A stretch of 42,813 nucleotides of DNA, taken from Streptomyces diastatochromogenes. GTDB lineage: Bacteria; Actinomycetota; Actinomycetes; Streptomycetales; Streptomycetaceae. Below are positions 10,236 through 18,090 of this stretch, in pieces. The first letter of the stretch is position 1, and each line of letters opens with the position of its first letter. Where the stretch lies: contig LRTP01000382.1 of NCBI GenBank assembly GCA_001550305.1, forward strand, positions 1-42,813, given 5' to 3'. The notes under the pieces were generated by a model, which saw nothing but the letters and a program-made list of their open reading frames with translations, did not search any database and was not told where the DNA came from. Both the position numbers and the translations under genes were made by a program.

Positions 10236-11048
10236 TCAGGTGAGCCTCTTCTCGGGGGGACCGGTATCGGTCCCCCCGCGCTTCGCCGCCTGGATCTGCT
10301 CGTACACATGGGTCCGCAGCTCGGCGAAGCGCGGGGCGACCCGGGTGTGCAACTGGTCCCGCTCGTCGGGGAGATCGACCTTCAACTGCTCCTGTACGAC
10401 GGTGGGTGAGGCGGAGAGGATCAGGACCCGTTCGCCGAGGTACACGGCCTCGTCGATGTCGTGCGTGACGAACAGGACGGTGATGCCGCGTTCCCGCCAC
10501 AGACCCCGCACCAGGTCCTCCAGATCGGCCCGGGTCTGCGCGTCGACCGCCGCGAACGGCTCGTCCATCAGCAGGACGTCGGGCTCGTACGCGAGCGCGC
10601 GGGCGATCGCGACGCGCTGCTGCATCCCGCCGGACAGCTGCCACGGATAGGCCCCGGCGGCATCCGTGAGCCCGACCGACTCCAACGCGTCGGTGACCAG
10701 CTCCCGGCGCCGCGCCTTGCTCCACGGCTTCTGTGTCAGCGGTAGTTCGACGTTCTCCCGCACCCGCATCCAGGGGAACAGGCTGCGTCCGTACTCCTGG
10801 AACACGAACGCCATGCCCGGCGGCGGACCGCTCACCGGGCGGTCGTTCAGCCGTACCTCGCCCGCCGTCGGCGTCAGCAGCCCGCCCATGCACTTCAGGA
10901 GCGTGGTCTTGCCGCATCCCGACGGACCGACCAGACAGACGAGTTCGCCCGCCTCGACGGTGAAGGTGAGGTCCCGTACCGCCTCAACCCGGCGGCCGGA
11001 ACCCTCGTAGACCTTGTTCAGGCCGGATACGACAAGAGACGCGTGCAT
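10236..11048 (-). CDS. ABC transporter ATP-binding protein (TauB/SsuB/NrtD type)
   Basis: A 270-residue ATPase with Walker A GPSGCGKTT (41-49), Q-loop Gln84, signature LSGGMQQR (138-145), Walker B VLLMDEP (158-164) and switch His196. The ATG at 11048 is preceded on the minus strand by AAAGGGCGG. It is the last gene of a transporter whose permeases and binding protein lie upstream on the same strand. This ATPase subfamily energises uptake of taurine, sulfonates, nitrate or related small anions and aromatics. The 3' end of the gene contains a strong hairpin. Confidence 0.92.
   Translation of the reverse strand: MHASLVVSGLNKVYEGSGRRVEAVRDLTFTVEAGELVCLVGPSGCGKTTLLKCMGGLLTPTAGEVRLNDRPVSGPPPGMAFVFQEYGRSLFPWMRVRENVELPLTQKPWSKARRRELVTDALESVGLTDAAGAYPWQLSGGMQQRVAIARALAYEPDVLLMDEPFAAVDAQTRADLEDLVRGLWRERGITVLFVTHDIDEAVYLGERVLILSASPTVVQEQLKVDLPDERDQLHTRVAPRFAELRTHVYEQIQAAKRGGTDTGPPEKRLT
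10254..10277. terminator. Hairpin inside the 3' end of the ATPase gene
   Basis: GGGGGGACCG and CGGTCCCCCC form a perfect 10-bp stem with a GTAT loop, ending 16 bp before the ATPase stop codon and lying beyond the convergent GH13 gene. It could end transcription from the GH13 side, or shape the 3' end of the ATPase message. No U-tract follows on either strand. Confidence 0.5.
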
Positions 11049-11068
11049 GGACCGCCCTTTCGCGAGCT

Positions 11069-11848
11069 TCACGGAGACCGCCGGGACACCGCGCGCAGAC
11101 CGTGGTACCAGCCGAGCACCCGGCGCTCGACCAACTGGAAGACGACCGAGAGAAGGAAACCGAGCAGGCCCAGAACGAGGATTCCGGTCCACATGTCGGG
11201 GATCGCGAAGCTCCGCTGGAACTGGACGACGGTGAAGCCGAGGCCGTTGCTGGCCGCGAACATCTCGCTGATGACCATCAGGATGATCCCGATGGACAGG
11301 GCCTGGCGCAGCCCCGCGAAGATCTGCGGGCTCGCCGCGCGCAGGACCACGCTGCGCAGCCGGGCCACGCCCGTGATGCCGTACGAACGCGCCGTCTCCG
11401 CCATCACCGAGTCGACCGCCCGCACACCCTCGACCGTGTTGAGCAGGATCGGCCAGACACAGCCGCTCGCGATCACGGCGATCTTCATCGTGTCGCCGAT
11501 GCCGGCGAACAGCATGATGACGGGGACCAGGACGGGAGGCGGTACCGCGCGCAGAAACTCCAGGACCGGCTCGCACACGGCCCGCACCCGCCGGTACGAG
11601 CCGATGACCGTGCCCAGCGCCACGCCCACGACGGCCGCCGCCGCGTACCCGGCGAGCAGCCGCAGCACGCTGGGCACGAGGTCGGAGCGCAGCCGCTCGC
11701 CCGTCCAGACGTCCGGGAAGGTCCTGAGGATCGTGCGCAGCGGCGGCCAGTACACGTTCGTACTGCCGTCGGACGCCAGCCACCAGACCGCGACGAGCAG
11801 CGCGGGCAACGCGAGGACGAAGAGCAGCCGCAGCAGGAAGGGCCTCAC
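11069..11848 (-). CDS. ABC transporter permease (TauC/SsuC type)
   Basis: A 259-residue membrane protein with about six helices, beginning PFLLRLLFVLALPALLVAVW, and an EAA-type loop (ETARSYGITGVARLRSVVLR). The GTG start at 11848 overlaps the stop of the preceding permease (GTGA). It is a paralogue of that permease, giving a heterodimeric channel. The ATPase gene follows after 20 bp. Confidence 0.92.
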   Translation of the reverse strand: MRPFLLRLLFVLALPALLVAVWWLASDGSTNVYWPPLRTILRTFPDVWTGERLRSDLVPSVLRLLAGYAAAAVVGVALGTVIGSYRRVRAVCEPVLEFLRAVPPPVLVPVIMLFAGIGDTMKIAVIASGCVWPILLNTVEGVRAVDSVMAETARSYGITGVARLRSVVLRAASPQIFAGLRQALSIGIILMVISEMFAASNGLGFTVVQFQRSFAIPDMWTGILVLGLLGFLLSVVFQLVERRVLGWYHGLRAVSRRSP

Positions 11849-12618
11849 ACCATCACCTCCCCGCGCACCGACTGGTGCCAGGCCAGCGCCCGGCGCTCCA
11901 CCGTACGGGCGCCCACGTTGATGAGCAGCCCGAGCAGTCCGGTGACCACCACCAGCGCGTACATGTCGGGGACCGCCTGCGAGGACTCGGCGACCGCGAT
12001 CCGCGCGCCCAACCCCGGCGCTCCGATGACGAGTTCGGCGGTCACGGCGAGGATGAGGGCCACCGCGGCGGCGAGCCGGACGCCCGTCATGACGTACGGG
12101 AGGGCCGTGGGCCACAGGACGTGCCGGACGCGTGCCCACGGGCCGAGTCCGTACGAGCGGGCCGTCTCCTCGGCGACCGGGTCGACGTCCTGGACGCCGT
12201 ACAGGACCTGGACGAGGACCTGCCAGAACGAGGCGTACACGACGAGGAGGAGGACGGAACGCAGTTCGGTGCCGTAGAGCAGGACGGCGAGGGGGATCAG
12301 GGCGACGGAGGGGATCGGGCGCAGGAACTCGATCGTCGAGGCGGTGGCCTCGCGCAGATACGGCACGACCGAGAGGAGCAGCCCCACGACGACACCCGCG
12401 CCGATCGCGATCGCCAGGCCCAGCGCCCAGCCGGTCAGGGTGTCGCCGAGCGCCGTCCAGAAGGCGTGGTCGGTGACCTCCTGGCCGAGCGCGTGGGCGA
12501 TGCGGCTGGTCGGCGGTAAGTACGCCTCCTTGACGAGACCGAGCCGCGGCACCGCCTCGCCCAGCGCGAGGAAGGCCGCGAGCCCGGCGGCGCCCAGAGC
12601 GGCGTTCGCACCCCTCAC
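11845..12618 (-). CDS. ABC transporter permease (TauC/SsuC type)
   Basis: A 257-residue permease with an EAA loop (ETARSYGLGPWARVRHVLWP) and several hydrophobic helices. I place the start at the GTG at 12618, which overlaps the stop of the binding-protein gene (GTGA). The frame stays open further upstream, but that part runs antiparallel through the binding-protein C-terminus and is not permease-like. Two different permeases in one operon, rather than one homodimer, is less common in Tau/Ssu-type importers. Confidence 0.9.
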   Translation of the reverse strand: MRGANAALGAAGLAAFLALGEAVPRLGLVKEAYLPPTSRIAHALGQEVTDHAFWTALGDTLTGWALGLAIAIGAGVVVGLLLSVVPYLREATASTIEFLRPIPSVALIPLAVLLYGTELRSVLLLVVYASFWQVLVQVLYGVQDVDPVAEETARSYGLGPWARVRHVLWPTALPYVMTGVRLAAAVALILAVTAELVIGAPGLGARIAVAESSQAVPDMYALVVVTGLLGLLINVGARTVERRALAWHQSVRGEVMV

Positions 12619-13586
12619 GGCAGCAGCTTGTCGAGGTCGGGCGTCGACTTGAACAGCCCGTCCTGCGCGTCCAGTTTCTCCAGCGCCTCGATCGACGCGC
12701 GGTTGGGCTCGGCCGGCCACTTCGGAAGGGTGACCTGGGCCAGTGTCGCCGCCGGGATCTTCGTGTACGTGGTGACGGCCTGACGGACCTCGTCCGGGTG
12801 GGCGTCGGCGTAGGCGAGGGACTCCGCGGTCGCCTCCTGGAACTTCCTCACCACGTCGGGGTTCTTCTGCTCGTACTGCGTCGAGGTGAAGTACATCGCC
12901 ACGGTGAGGCCCTTGGCGACGTCGACCAGGGACGAGGCGATCTCCGTGGCGCCCTGGCTCTTGACGGTGGCGAGCGCCGGCTCGACCACCATCGCGGCGT
13001 CGATCTGGCCGCTGTCGAGGGCGGCGGGCATCTGGTCGAAGGCCAGCTCGACGAACTTCACCTTGGACGGGTCACCGCCCGCCTTGCGCACCGACTCGCG
13101 CACCGCCGTCTCGTTGATGTTCTTCAGCGTGTTGACCGCGACCTTCTTCCCCTCCAGTTCCTTCGCGGACTTGATCGGGCTGCCCTTCTTCACGGTGATG
13201 GCGCCGAAGTCCTTGCCCGCCACGCCCGTCGAGGCGACCCCGTTGACGACGGCCTTCACGGGCACGTTCTGGCTCTGGGCGATCATCAACGAGGTCATGT
13301 TGCTGAACCCGAACTGGAACTGGCCGCTGACCACTCCCGGCACGATCGCCGCGCCGCCCTGCGCGGTCGTCATGGACAGCTTCAGACCGCGCTTGCTGTA
13401 GAAGCCCTTCTGCTGGCCCAGGTAGAGAGGCGCGACATCGACGATGGGGATGACCCCGACCTTGACCGTGGTGGTACCGCCGGACGAGGCGTTCTTGTCC
13501 GAGGCGCCACCGCCGCCGGACGAACCGCAGGCCGACGCGGCGACCAGAAAGGATCCGACCGCGAGACCGGCGAGCAGACGACGCAT
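12615..13586 (-). CDS. ABC transporter substrate-binding lipoprotein (NMT1/TauA/SsuA-like)
   Basis: A 323-residue lipoprotein. The signal MRRLLAGLAVGSFLVAASAC ends at lipobox Cys20 and is followed by a Gly/Ser-rich linker. The fold signature is that of NMT1/TauA proteins (VGVIPIVDVAPLYLGQQKGF, then GSPIKSAKELEGKKVAVN). The ATG is preceded by a perfect AGGAGG. It captures the substrate for the two permeases below. The ligand is unknown: relatives bind sulfonates, nitrate, pyrimidine precursors or aromatic acids. The nearby Rieske oxygenase and reductase suggest the imported compound is an oxygenase substrate. Confidence 0.92.
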   Translation of the reverse strand: MRRLLAGLAVGSFLVAASACGSSGGGGASDKNASSGGTTTVKVGVIPIVDVAPLYLGQQKGFYSKRGLKLSMTTAQGGAAIVPGVVSGQFQFGFSNMTSLMIAQSQNVPVKAVVNGVASTGVAGKDFGAITVKKGSPIKSAKELEGKKVAVNTLKNINETAVRESVRKAGGDPSKVKFVELAFDQMPAALDSGQIDAAMVVEPALATVKSQGATEIASSLVDVAKGLTVAMYFTSTQYEQKNPDVVRKFQEATAESLAYADAHPDEVRQAVTTYTKIPAATLAQVTLPKWPAEPNRASIEALEKLDAQDGLFKSTPDLDKLLP

Positions 13587-13692
13587 GGCTCCTCCTGTGC
13601 AGACGACATTGTTGCGACAGGCTGTGCGCGCACCGCAATGGGTGCTCAGCGGGAAGGTAGAGCCCTCGTACGGCTGGGTCAATGGCTTTGGC

Positions 13693-13706
13693 CAACAATA
13701 TTGTTG
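13693..13706. promoter_or_regulatory. Perfect 14-bp palindrome before the ABC transporter operon
   Basis: CAACAATATTGTTG is a perfect palindrome in the 188-bp gap between the reductase and binding-protein genes. ATTGTTG recurs at 13608-13614, closer to the binding-protein start. The AT-rich pair stands out in this GC-rich sequence and looks like a repressor site for the transporter. No dedicated regulator gene adjoins the cluster. Confidence 0.6.
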
Positions 13707-13774
13707 ACAGTTGGTTGGGTCGGGGCCGCGCCGAGACGGGCCCGCGCCGAGGCGGGCCTCCAGGGCCCCGCGGC

Positions 13775-14710
13775 TCACAAGTCCAGCACGAGCCGCTTCC
13801 CGAGACACCGGGAGACACAGATCAGCATGGTCTCGCCCGCCTGCCGCTCCTCGTCCGTGAGCACCGAGTCCCGGTGGTCCGGGGTCCCATCGAGGACATC
13901 CGTCTCGCAGGTCCCGCAGGTGCCCTCGGTGCAGGAGAAGAGCACCTCGACGCCCGCGCCGCGCACGGTGTCGAGCACGGAGACATTCGCGGGGACGGTC
14001 AGCGTACGCCCGCTGCGCGCGAGCTCCACCTCGAACTCGCCGTCCCCGCCCGTGTCCTGAACCTTCGGCCGGAAACGCTCGACGCGCAGCAGCTCGGCGG
14101 GGCAGCGCGCCTCCACGGCGTCCAGCAGCGGGCCGGGACCGCAGCAGTAGACGAGCGTGCCCTCGGGGACCCCGGTCAGGACGGAGTCGAGGTCCAGCAG
14201 TCCGCACTCGTCCTGCGGAGCGACGGTCACCCGGTCCCCGTACCGCTCCAACTCCCCGGTGAACGCCATGGAGCCGCGCGTCCGCCCGCCGTACAGCAGA
14301 GTCCACTCGGTGCCCGCCGCCTGCGCCGCGGCGAGCATCGGCAGGATCGGGGTGATGCCGATGCCGCCCGCGACGAAGAGGTAGCGGGCGGCGGGCGCGA
14401 GCGCGAAGTGGTTGCGTGGGCCGCGGACCCGGACCTTGTCGCCCGCGCCCAACTGCTCGTGCACATACGAGGATCCGCCGCGCCCGTCCGGTTCCCGCAG
14501 CACCGCGATCCGCCACGCCCGACGGTCCGCGGGATCCCCGCACAGCGAGTACTGCCGCTCGAGGCCGGCCCCGAGCACGACGTCGACGTGGGCGCCGGGC
14601 TCCCATGGGGGGAGTTCCTCGCCGAGCGGGTGGCGCAGGCTGAGGGAGAGCACGCCATCGGCGACGAACCCCCGCTCCTCCACGACGAGTTCGATGTCGT
14701 AGGAACTCAT
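13775..14710 (-). CDS. VanB-like phthalate-dioxygenase-family reductase (FMN/NAD/[2Fe-2S])
   Basis: A 311-residue reductase in the phthalate dioxygenase reductase arrangement: flavin-binding barrel first (RQYS at 52-55), then the NAD(P) domain (GGIGITP at 115-121), then a C-terminal plant-type ferredoxin with Cys260, Cys265, Cys268 and Cys298 as cluster ligands. It passes electrons from NAD(P)H to the Rieske oxygenase. The ATG at 14710 overlaps the stop of the 63-residue gene upstream (ATGA), and the oxygenase lies just before that. Order and coupling make the pairing secure; the substrate is not known. Confidence 0.92.
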   Translation of the reverse strand: MSSYDIELVVEERGFVADGVLSLSLRHPLGEELPPWEPGAHVDVVLGAGLERQYSLCGDPADRRAWRIAVLREPDGRGGSSYVHEQLGAGDKVRVRGPRNHFALAPAARYLFVAGGIGITPILPMLAAAQAAGTEWTLLYGGRTRGSMAFTGELERYGDRVTVAPQDECGLLDLDSVLTGVPEGTLVYCCGPGPLLDAVEARCPAELLRVERFRPKVQDTGGDGEFEVELARSGRTLTVPANVSVLDTVRGAGVEVLFSCTEGTCGTCETDVLDGTPDHRDSVLTDEERQAGETMLICVSRCLGKRLVLDL

Positions 14711-14898
14711 GATCCAAGCCCCCGTGACTCCTGCGGCCGATGTCCTTCGGGGTGGCCGAGCATCCACTCCCACATCTCGATCGGGTCCTGGGCGCTGTGC
14801 TCGGCACCGCAGTGGCAGGTGCCGTGCAGCACGTCGGTGCCCGGGATCCAGTCGACGCGGTAGATCTCGCGGGTCCCGAGGCGGGGAGGCGTGGTCAC
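14707..14898 (-). CDS. 63-residue Cys/His-containing protein between oxygenase and reductase
   Basis: This small gene starts at a GTG overlapping the oxygenase stop (GTGA) and ends overlapping the reductase start (ATGA), so all three are translated in tandem. The protein has a compact motif: CHCGAEH at residues 28-34, then a Trp-rich stretch (MWEWMLGHPEGH). Two Cys and several His could bind zinc or iron. I do not recognise the family. The tight position suggests a role with the oxygenase, such as assembly, electron transfer or substrate handling, but this is inference. Confidence 0.75.
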   Translation of the reverse strand: MTTPPRLGTREIYRVDWIPGTDVLHGTCHCGAEHSAQDPIEMWEWMLGHPEGHRPQESRGLGS

Positions 14899-15959
14899 AG
14901 GACCTTCTCCATCGGCTTGTCGCCCTCCTCGACCAGGCGGGCGAGGATGCGCCGGGCCGCGAGACCGCCGGTGTCGATGTTGATGCTCAGCTCCTGGTAG
15001 CCCGTCCGCTCGGTGCCGAGGGTCTTCTGCAGCAGGTTGAGCGCGTCGACGTCCTGCATCACCACGGTGTGGTTGAAGTCCCGCAGGAACGTGGTGACTT
15101 CCTCGTCGTCCCTCGCGAAGTCCCGGGAGACCGCCCAGAAGTCGTAGACATGGCCGTCGCTCGACGGAGTGATCGCATAGGTGATCTCGGTGTGGAAGGC
15201 GTTCGGATCGCTGCCGTCCGCCTCGGGTAGTACCCCGACCGGGGCGATCCGGCTGTGCAGCAGATACAGGCACGGCGCGTGGTACTCGATGTCCTGCCAC
15301 CGGGTGATCCGGTCCTCGATGCCGGTCGAACGGGCGTAGAACGGCGGACACTCGGCGTCGTCCATGTGCCGGCTGACCCGTACGATGCCCGCGCCCTCGT
15401 CGACCTCGGTGGTGATCGGCGTCTCGGCGACCTCGGGGGTGCCGATGTAGCCGCCGTGCAGATACGTCTCGTGCGAGAGGTCGAGCAGATTGTCGACCAG
15501 CAGCCCGTAGTCGGCGTCGATCGGCTCCATGCCGCACACGGTGGTCCAGTCCGGCGAGTCCATGTGCCGGGCGCGCGGGACGTCCCCCGGGTCGGCGAGC
15601 GCCGGGTCGCCGATCCAGACCCAGACGAACGAGTCCTGCTCGACGACGGGGTACGAGGCGACCCGGGCCGTGCGCGGTATGCGCTTCTGCCCCGGCACGT
15701 ACACACAGCTGCCGGTCGTGTCGTACGTGAACCCGTGGTAGCCGCACACGATCCTGTCGCCGTCGAGCCGGCTCTCCGAGAGCGGGAAACGGCGGTGCAC
15801 ACAGCGGTCCGCCAGCGCGACGGCCGTCCCGTCGTCCTGCGTCCGGTAGAACACGAGCGGTTCACCGAGGATCGTCCGACCGAGCAACTCCCGCCCGACC
15901 TCGTGCGAGTAGGCGGCGACGTACCACTGGTTCCTGGCGAAGGCGGTCATGTGAGGCAT
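14895..15959 (-). CDS. Rieske non-heme iron oxygenase, VanA (vanillate O-demethylase) family
   Basis: A 354-residue terminal oxygenase. The Rieske centre is CVH...CGYH (Cys53, His55, Cys72, His75). The mononuclear iron site is in DNLLDLSHETYLH (Asp156-His168, ligands His163 and His168) with a carboxylate near residue 303 (MQDVDA). That helix pattern is the VanA/O-demethylase type rather than ring-dihydroxylating alpha subunits, and no beta subunit is present. The start is ATG 15959 or ATG 15950; I chose the first because GGGACGGG lies upstream. Its electrons come from the VanB-like reductase two genes downstream. Substrates in the family include methoxylated aromatics, carbazole-like compounds and N-methyl groups; the true one is open. 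Confidence 0.92.
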   Translation of the reverse strand: MPHMTAFARNQWYVAAYSHEVGRELLGRTILGEPLVFYRTQDDGTAVALADRCVHRRFPLSESRLDGDRIVCGYHGFTYDTTGSCVYVPGQKRIPRTARVASYPVVEQDSFVWVWIGDPALADPGDVPRARHMDSPDWTTVCGMEPIDADYGLLVDNLLDLSHETYLHGGYIGTPEVAETPITTEVDEGAGIVRVSRHMDDAECPPFYARSTGIEDRITRWQDIEYHAPCLYLLHSRIAPVGVLPEADGSDPNAFHTEITYAITPSSDGHVYDFWAVSRDFARDDEEVTTFLRDFNHTVVMQDVDALNLLQKTLGTERTGYQELSINIDTGGLAARRILARLVEEGDKPMEKVL

Positions 15960-16032
15960 CTGGGTCCCGTCCCTGTCGGCGGGGCGCCGTCGCCCCGCGT
16001 GCCGTGGTTGGGAACAGGGTCGTGAGGTGCGC

Positions 16033-16072
16033 GGTGGCTCGGCAAGGCGGCTTCTGCCAGGCGGAAGAGCTT
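16033..16072. repeat. 40-bp direct repeat, copy 1
   Basis: This 40-bp segment between the oxygenase and XRE genes recurs at 18511-18550 with 36 of 40 identical positions. It starts GGTGGCTCGG and contains GGCGGCTTCTGCC. Confidence 0.8.
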
Positions 16073-16149
16073 CCGTGACGAGGCTGAATCTCGAACTCGG
16101 CACCCGCGCTAGGGCTGTGCAACCGCAAGGCGGCGTGGGAAGGCTCTCG

Positions 16150-17046
16150 CTAGGCGCTCTGTGCGCCGCCGGCGGCTGCGGTGTCCGCTTGGCCGTCCTG
16201 GTCGAGGGTGGCGGCCCAGCTGGCCAGGAGCTTGAGGCTGTCGTGGGACGGGGTGCCGGGTTCGGCGCTGAGGGCGGTGAGGGTGAGGCCGGGGTCGGTC
16301 GGGATGGGCATGGCCTCGAAGGGGAGGGAGAGTTCGCCGACCGCGGGGTGGTGGAAGTGCTTGACGCCGGTCTGGTGCAGGCGCACATCGTGGGCGGCCC
16401 ACAGGGTGCGGAACGTCTCGCTGCGGGTGGAGAGTTCGCCGATGAGGTCGGTGAGGTCCCGGTTGTACGGGTCGCGTCCCGCCTCGGTGCGCAGCAGCGC
16501 CACCGCTCCGGCCGCCTGGGCCTCCAGCTGGGGCAGGAAATCGGCCGCACCGGCGTTGAGGAACTCGTACCGGGCGAGGTTCACGGGCCGGGCCGGGTCG
16601 GCGAACACCGGGTCGTACAGGGCGCGGCCGAGCCGGTTGGTGGCGAGGATGTCGAGGCGGCCGTTGCGGATGAAGGCCGGTGCCTCGGTCATCGCGTCGA
16701 GCAGGTGCTGGAGGCTGGGGCGGATGGGCTGCGAGGGCCGGCGGCGCGGTGCGCGGCGGGTGGTGTTGGCGGTGCGGGCCAGGTCGTCGAGGTGGGCGCG
16801 CTCGGCCTCGTCGAGCTGAAGGGCGCGGGCGAGCGAGTCGAGGACGGTTTCCGAGACGCCGGAGAGGTTGCCGCGCTCCAGGCGGGCGTAGTACTCGGCG
16901 CTGACGCCGGCGAGCATCGCGACTTCTTCCCTGCGCAGCCCCTTGACGCGCCGGTTGCCGGTGTAGACGGGCAGCCCCGCCTGCTGTGGCGTGATCTTGG
17001 CACGGCGGCTGGTCAGGAACTCGCGTACCTCGCTTCGGTTGTCCAT
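16150..17046 (-). CDS. XRE-family regulator with MmyB-like ligand domain
   Basis: A 298-residue regulator. The N-terminal helix-turn-helix (about residues 1-75) contains GLRREEVAMLAGVSAEYYARLERG, a hallmark of this Streptomyces family. The C-terminal part is the MmyB-type PAS-like domain (LDILATNRLGRALYDPVF, then LWAAHDVRLHQTG) thought to bind small hydrophobic ligands. It is divergent from the CMD and cupin genes with a clear palindrome in between, so it probably controls them and itself. A second gene of the same family lies at 33069-33971. Confidence 0.9.
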   Translation of the reverse strand: MDNRSEVREFLTSRRAKITPQQAGLPVYTGNRRVKGLRREEVAMLAGVSAEYYARLERGNLSGVSETVLDSLARALQLDEAERAHLDDLARTANTTRRAPRRRPSQPIRPSLQHLLDAMTEAPAFIRNGRLDILATNRLGRALYDPVFADPARPVNLARYEFLNAGAADFLPQLEAQAAGAVALLRTEAGRDPYNRDLTDLIGELSTRSETFRTLWAAHDVRLHQTGVKHFHHPAVGELSLPFEAMPIPTDPGLTLTALSAEPGTPSHDSLKLLASWAATLDQDGQADTAAAGGAQSA

Positions 17047-17093
17047 GGCTTCGAGGCTACGTCGGCTTCCTGGGCGGTGTCTCCGGCGGTGGG

Positions 17094-17110
17094 GTGTACT
17101 GCCAGTACAC
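17094..17110. promoter_or_regulatory. Palindromic operator between divergent XRE and CMD genes
   Basis: GTGTACTG-C-CAGTACAC has perfect 8-bp arms around a single base, in the 217-bp divergent intergenic region, 48 bp from the XRE start. Best explained as the XRE binding site. Confidence 0.65.
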
Positions 17111-17263
17111 GTATCAACGAGTTCTTCCCCACGCGTGTGACCTGCGGTTCCATCGGTTGTGGCGCAGGCGGCGTCGGTGCCGCCCAGCCGTTCGGCGGGC
17201 CGATGAACGCCACCGAGACGCGTGGACATGTGGACATGCGGACACGTGGAAAGGACACGAACC

Positions 17264-17590
17264 ATGACGGAGAAGACGACCCGGCCGGGTCCGCGGGAGC
17301 TGTTCGGGGACATCGCGCCCGCGCTGGCCGGCTACAGCGAGGACGTGCTGTTCGGGCAGGCCTGGAAGAGCCCGGAGCTGTCGCCGAGGGACCGCAGCCT
17401 GGTGACCGTGGCCGGCCTCATCGCCGGCGGCAGCAGCGAGCAGCTCACCTTCCACCTCCCCCTGGCCCGGCAGAACGGCGTCACCGAGGCGGAACTCATC
17501 GAGACGATCACCCACATGGCGTTCTACGCCGGCTGGCCCAAGGCGATGTCCGCCCTGACCGTGGCCCGGGAAGTGTTCCGCGTGGCCTGA
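17264..17590 (+). CDS. Carboxymuconolactone decarboxylase (CMD) family protein
   Basis: A 108-residue single-domain CMD/AhpD-fold protein with typical gamma-CMD motifs (LSPRDRSLVTVAGLIAGG, then LIETITHMAFYAGWPKAMSA). It has no CxxC, so it is not a peroxidase-type AhpD. The ATG at 17264 follows GGAAAGGA. It is followed by a cupin gene and an SDR remnant, a trio common under XRE/MmyB control in actinomycetes. The reaction is unknown; the pairing suggests redox or isomerisation of a small organic molecule. Confidence 0.88.
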   Translation: MTEKTTRPGPRELFGDIAPALAGYSEDVLFGQAWKSPELSPRDRSLVTVAGLIAGGSSEQLTFHLPLARQNGVTEAELIETITHMAFYAGWPKAMSALTVAREVFRVA

Positions 17591-17672
17591 CCCCGGCCCA
17601 CCTGCCGGACCTCGTTCTCATCACCCACTCATGGCCGCCCTGCGGCGGCCGACGCAAGGAGTACGTACCACC

Positions 17673-18080
17673 ATGGAGATCCTCAAGAAGCCCGCGACCA
17701 TGAAGCTGCCCGCCCAGTGGTTCACCGGTGACGCCTGGGCGGACGTGATCCACCGGGGCGAGGAGCCCTCCCGGGCGCGGGCCAACATGGTCCGCTTCGC
17801 CCCCGGAGCCCGCACCGCCTGGCACAGCCACGGCCTGGGCCAGACCCTGCACGTCGTGTCCGGAGTCGCCCTGATCGGCACCCGGGACGGCGTGATCATC
17901 GAGGCCCACCCGGGCGACACCATCGGCTGCCCGCCCGGCGAGGAGCACTGGCACGGCGCGACCCCGGACCACTTCATGGAGCACATCGCGCTGTGGGAGG
18001 GGGACGAGGTCGACTGGCTGGAGCACGTCACCGACGCCGAGTACGGCCGCCCGCGCACCAGCACCCGTACCTCGCGCTGA
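17673..18080 (+). CDS. Cupin-domain protein
   Basis: A 135-residue single cupin. Metal ligands are visible in motif 1 (TAWHSHGLGQTLHVVSG: two His, then Gln and His) and motif 2 (HPGDTIGCPPGEEHWHG). The ATG at 17673 is preceded by AAGGAG; an upstream ATG lacks one. It lies 82 bp after the CMD gene and probably on the same message. Proteins of this size next to CMD genes are often described as quercetin-dioxygenase-like or isomerase cupins; the substrate is not known. Confidence 0.88.
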   Translation: MEILKKPATMKLPAQWFTGDAWADVIHRGEEPSRARANMVRFAPGARTAWHSHGLGQTLHVVSGVALIGTRDGVIIEAHPGDTIGCPPGEEHWHGATPDHFMEHIALWEGDEVDWLEHVTDAEYGRPRTSTRTSR

Positions 18081-18090
18081 TCGCAGCTGA

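Noticed and set aside
12615..14807. Extended frame upstream of the binding-protein start
   Set aside because: The lipoprotein signal begins at 13586 after a perfect AGGAGG. The upstream part runs out of frame through the reductase gene.
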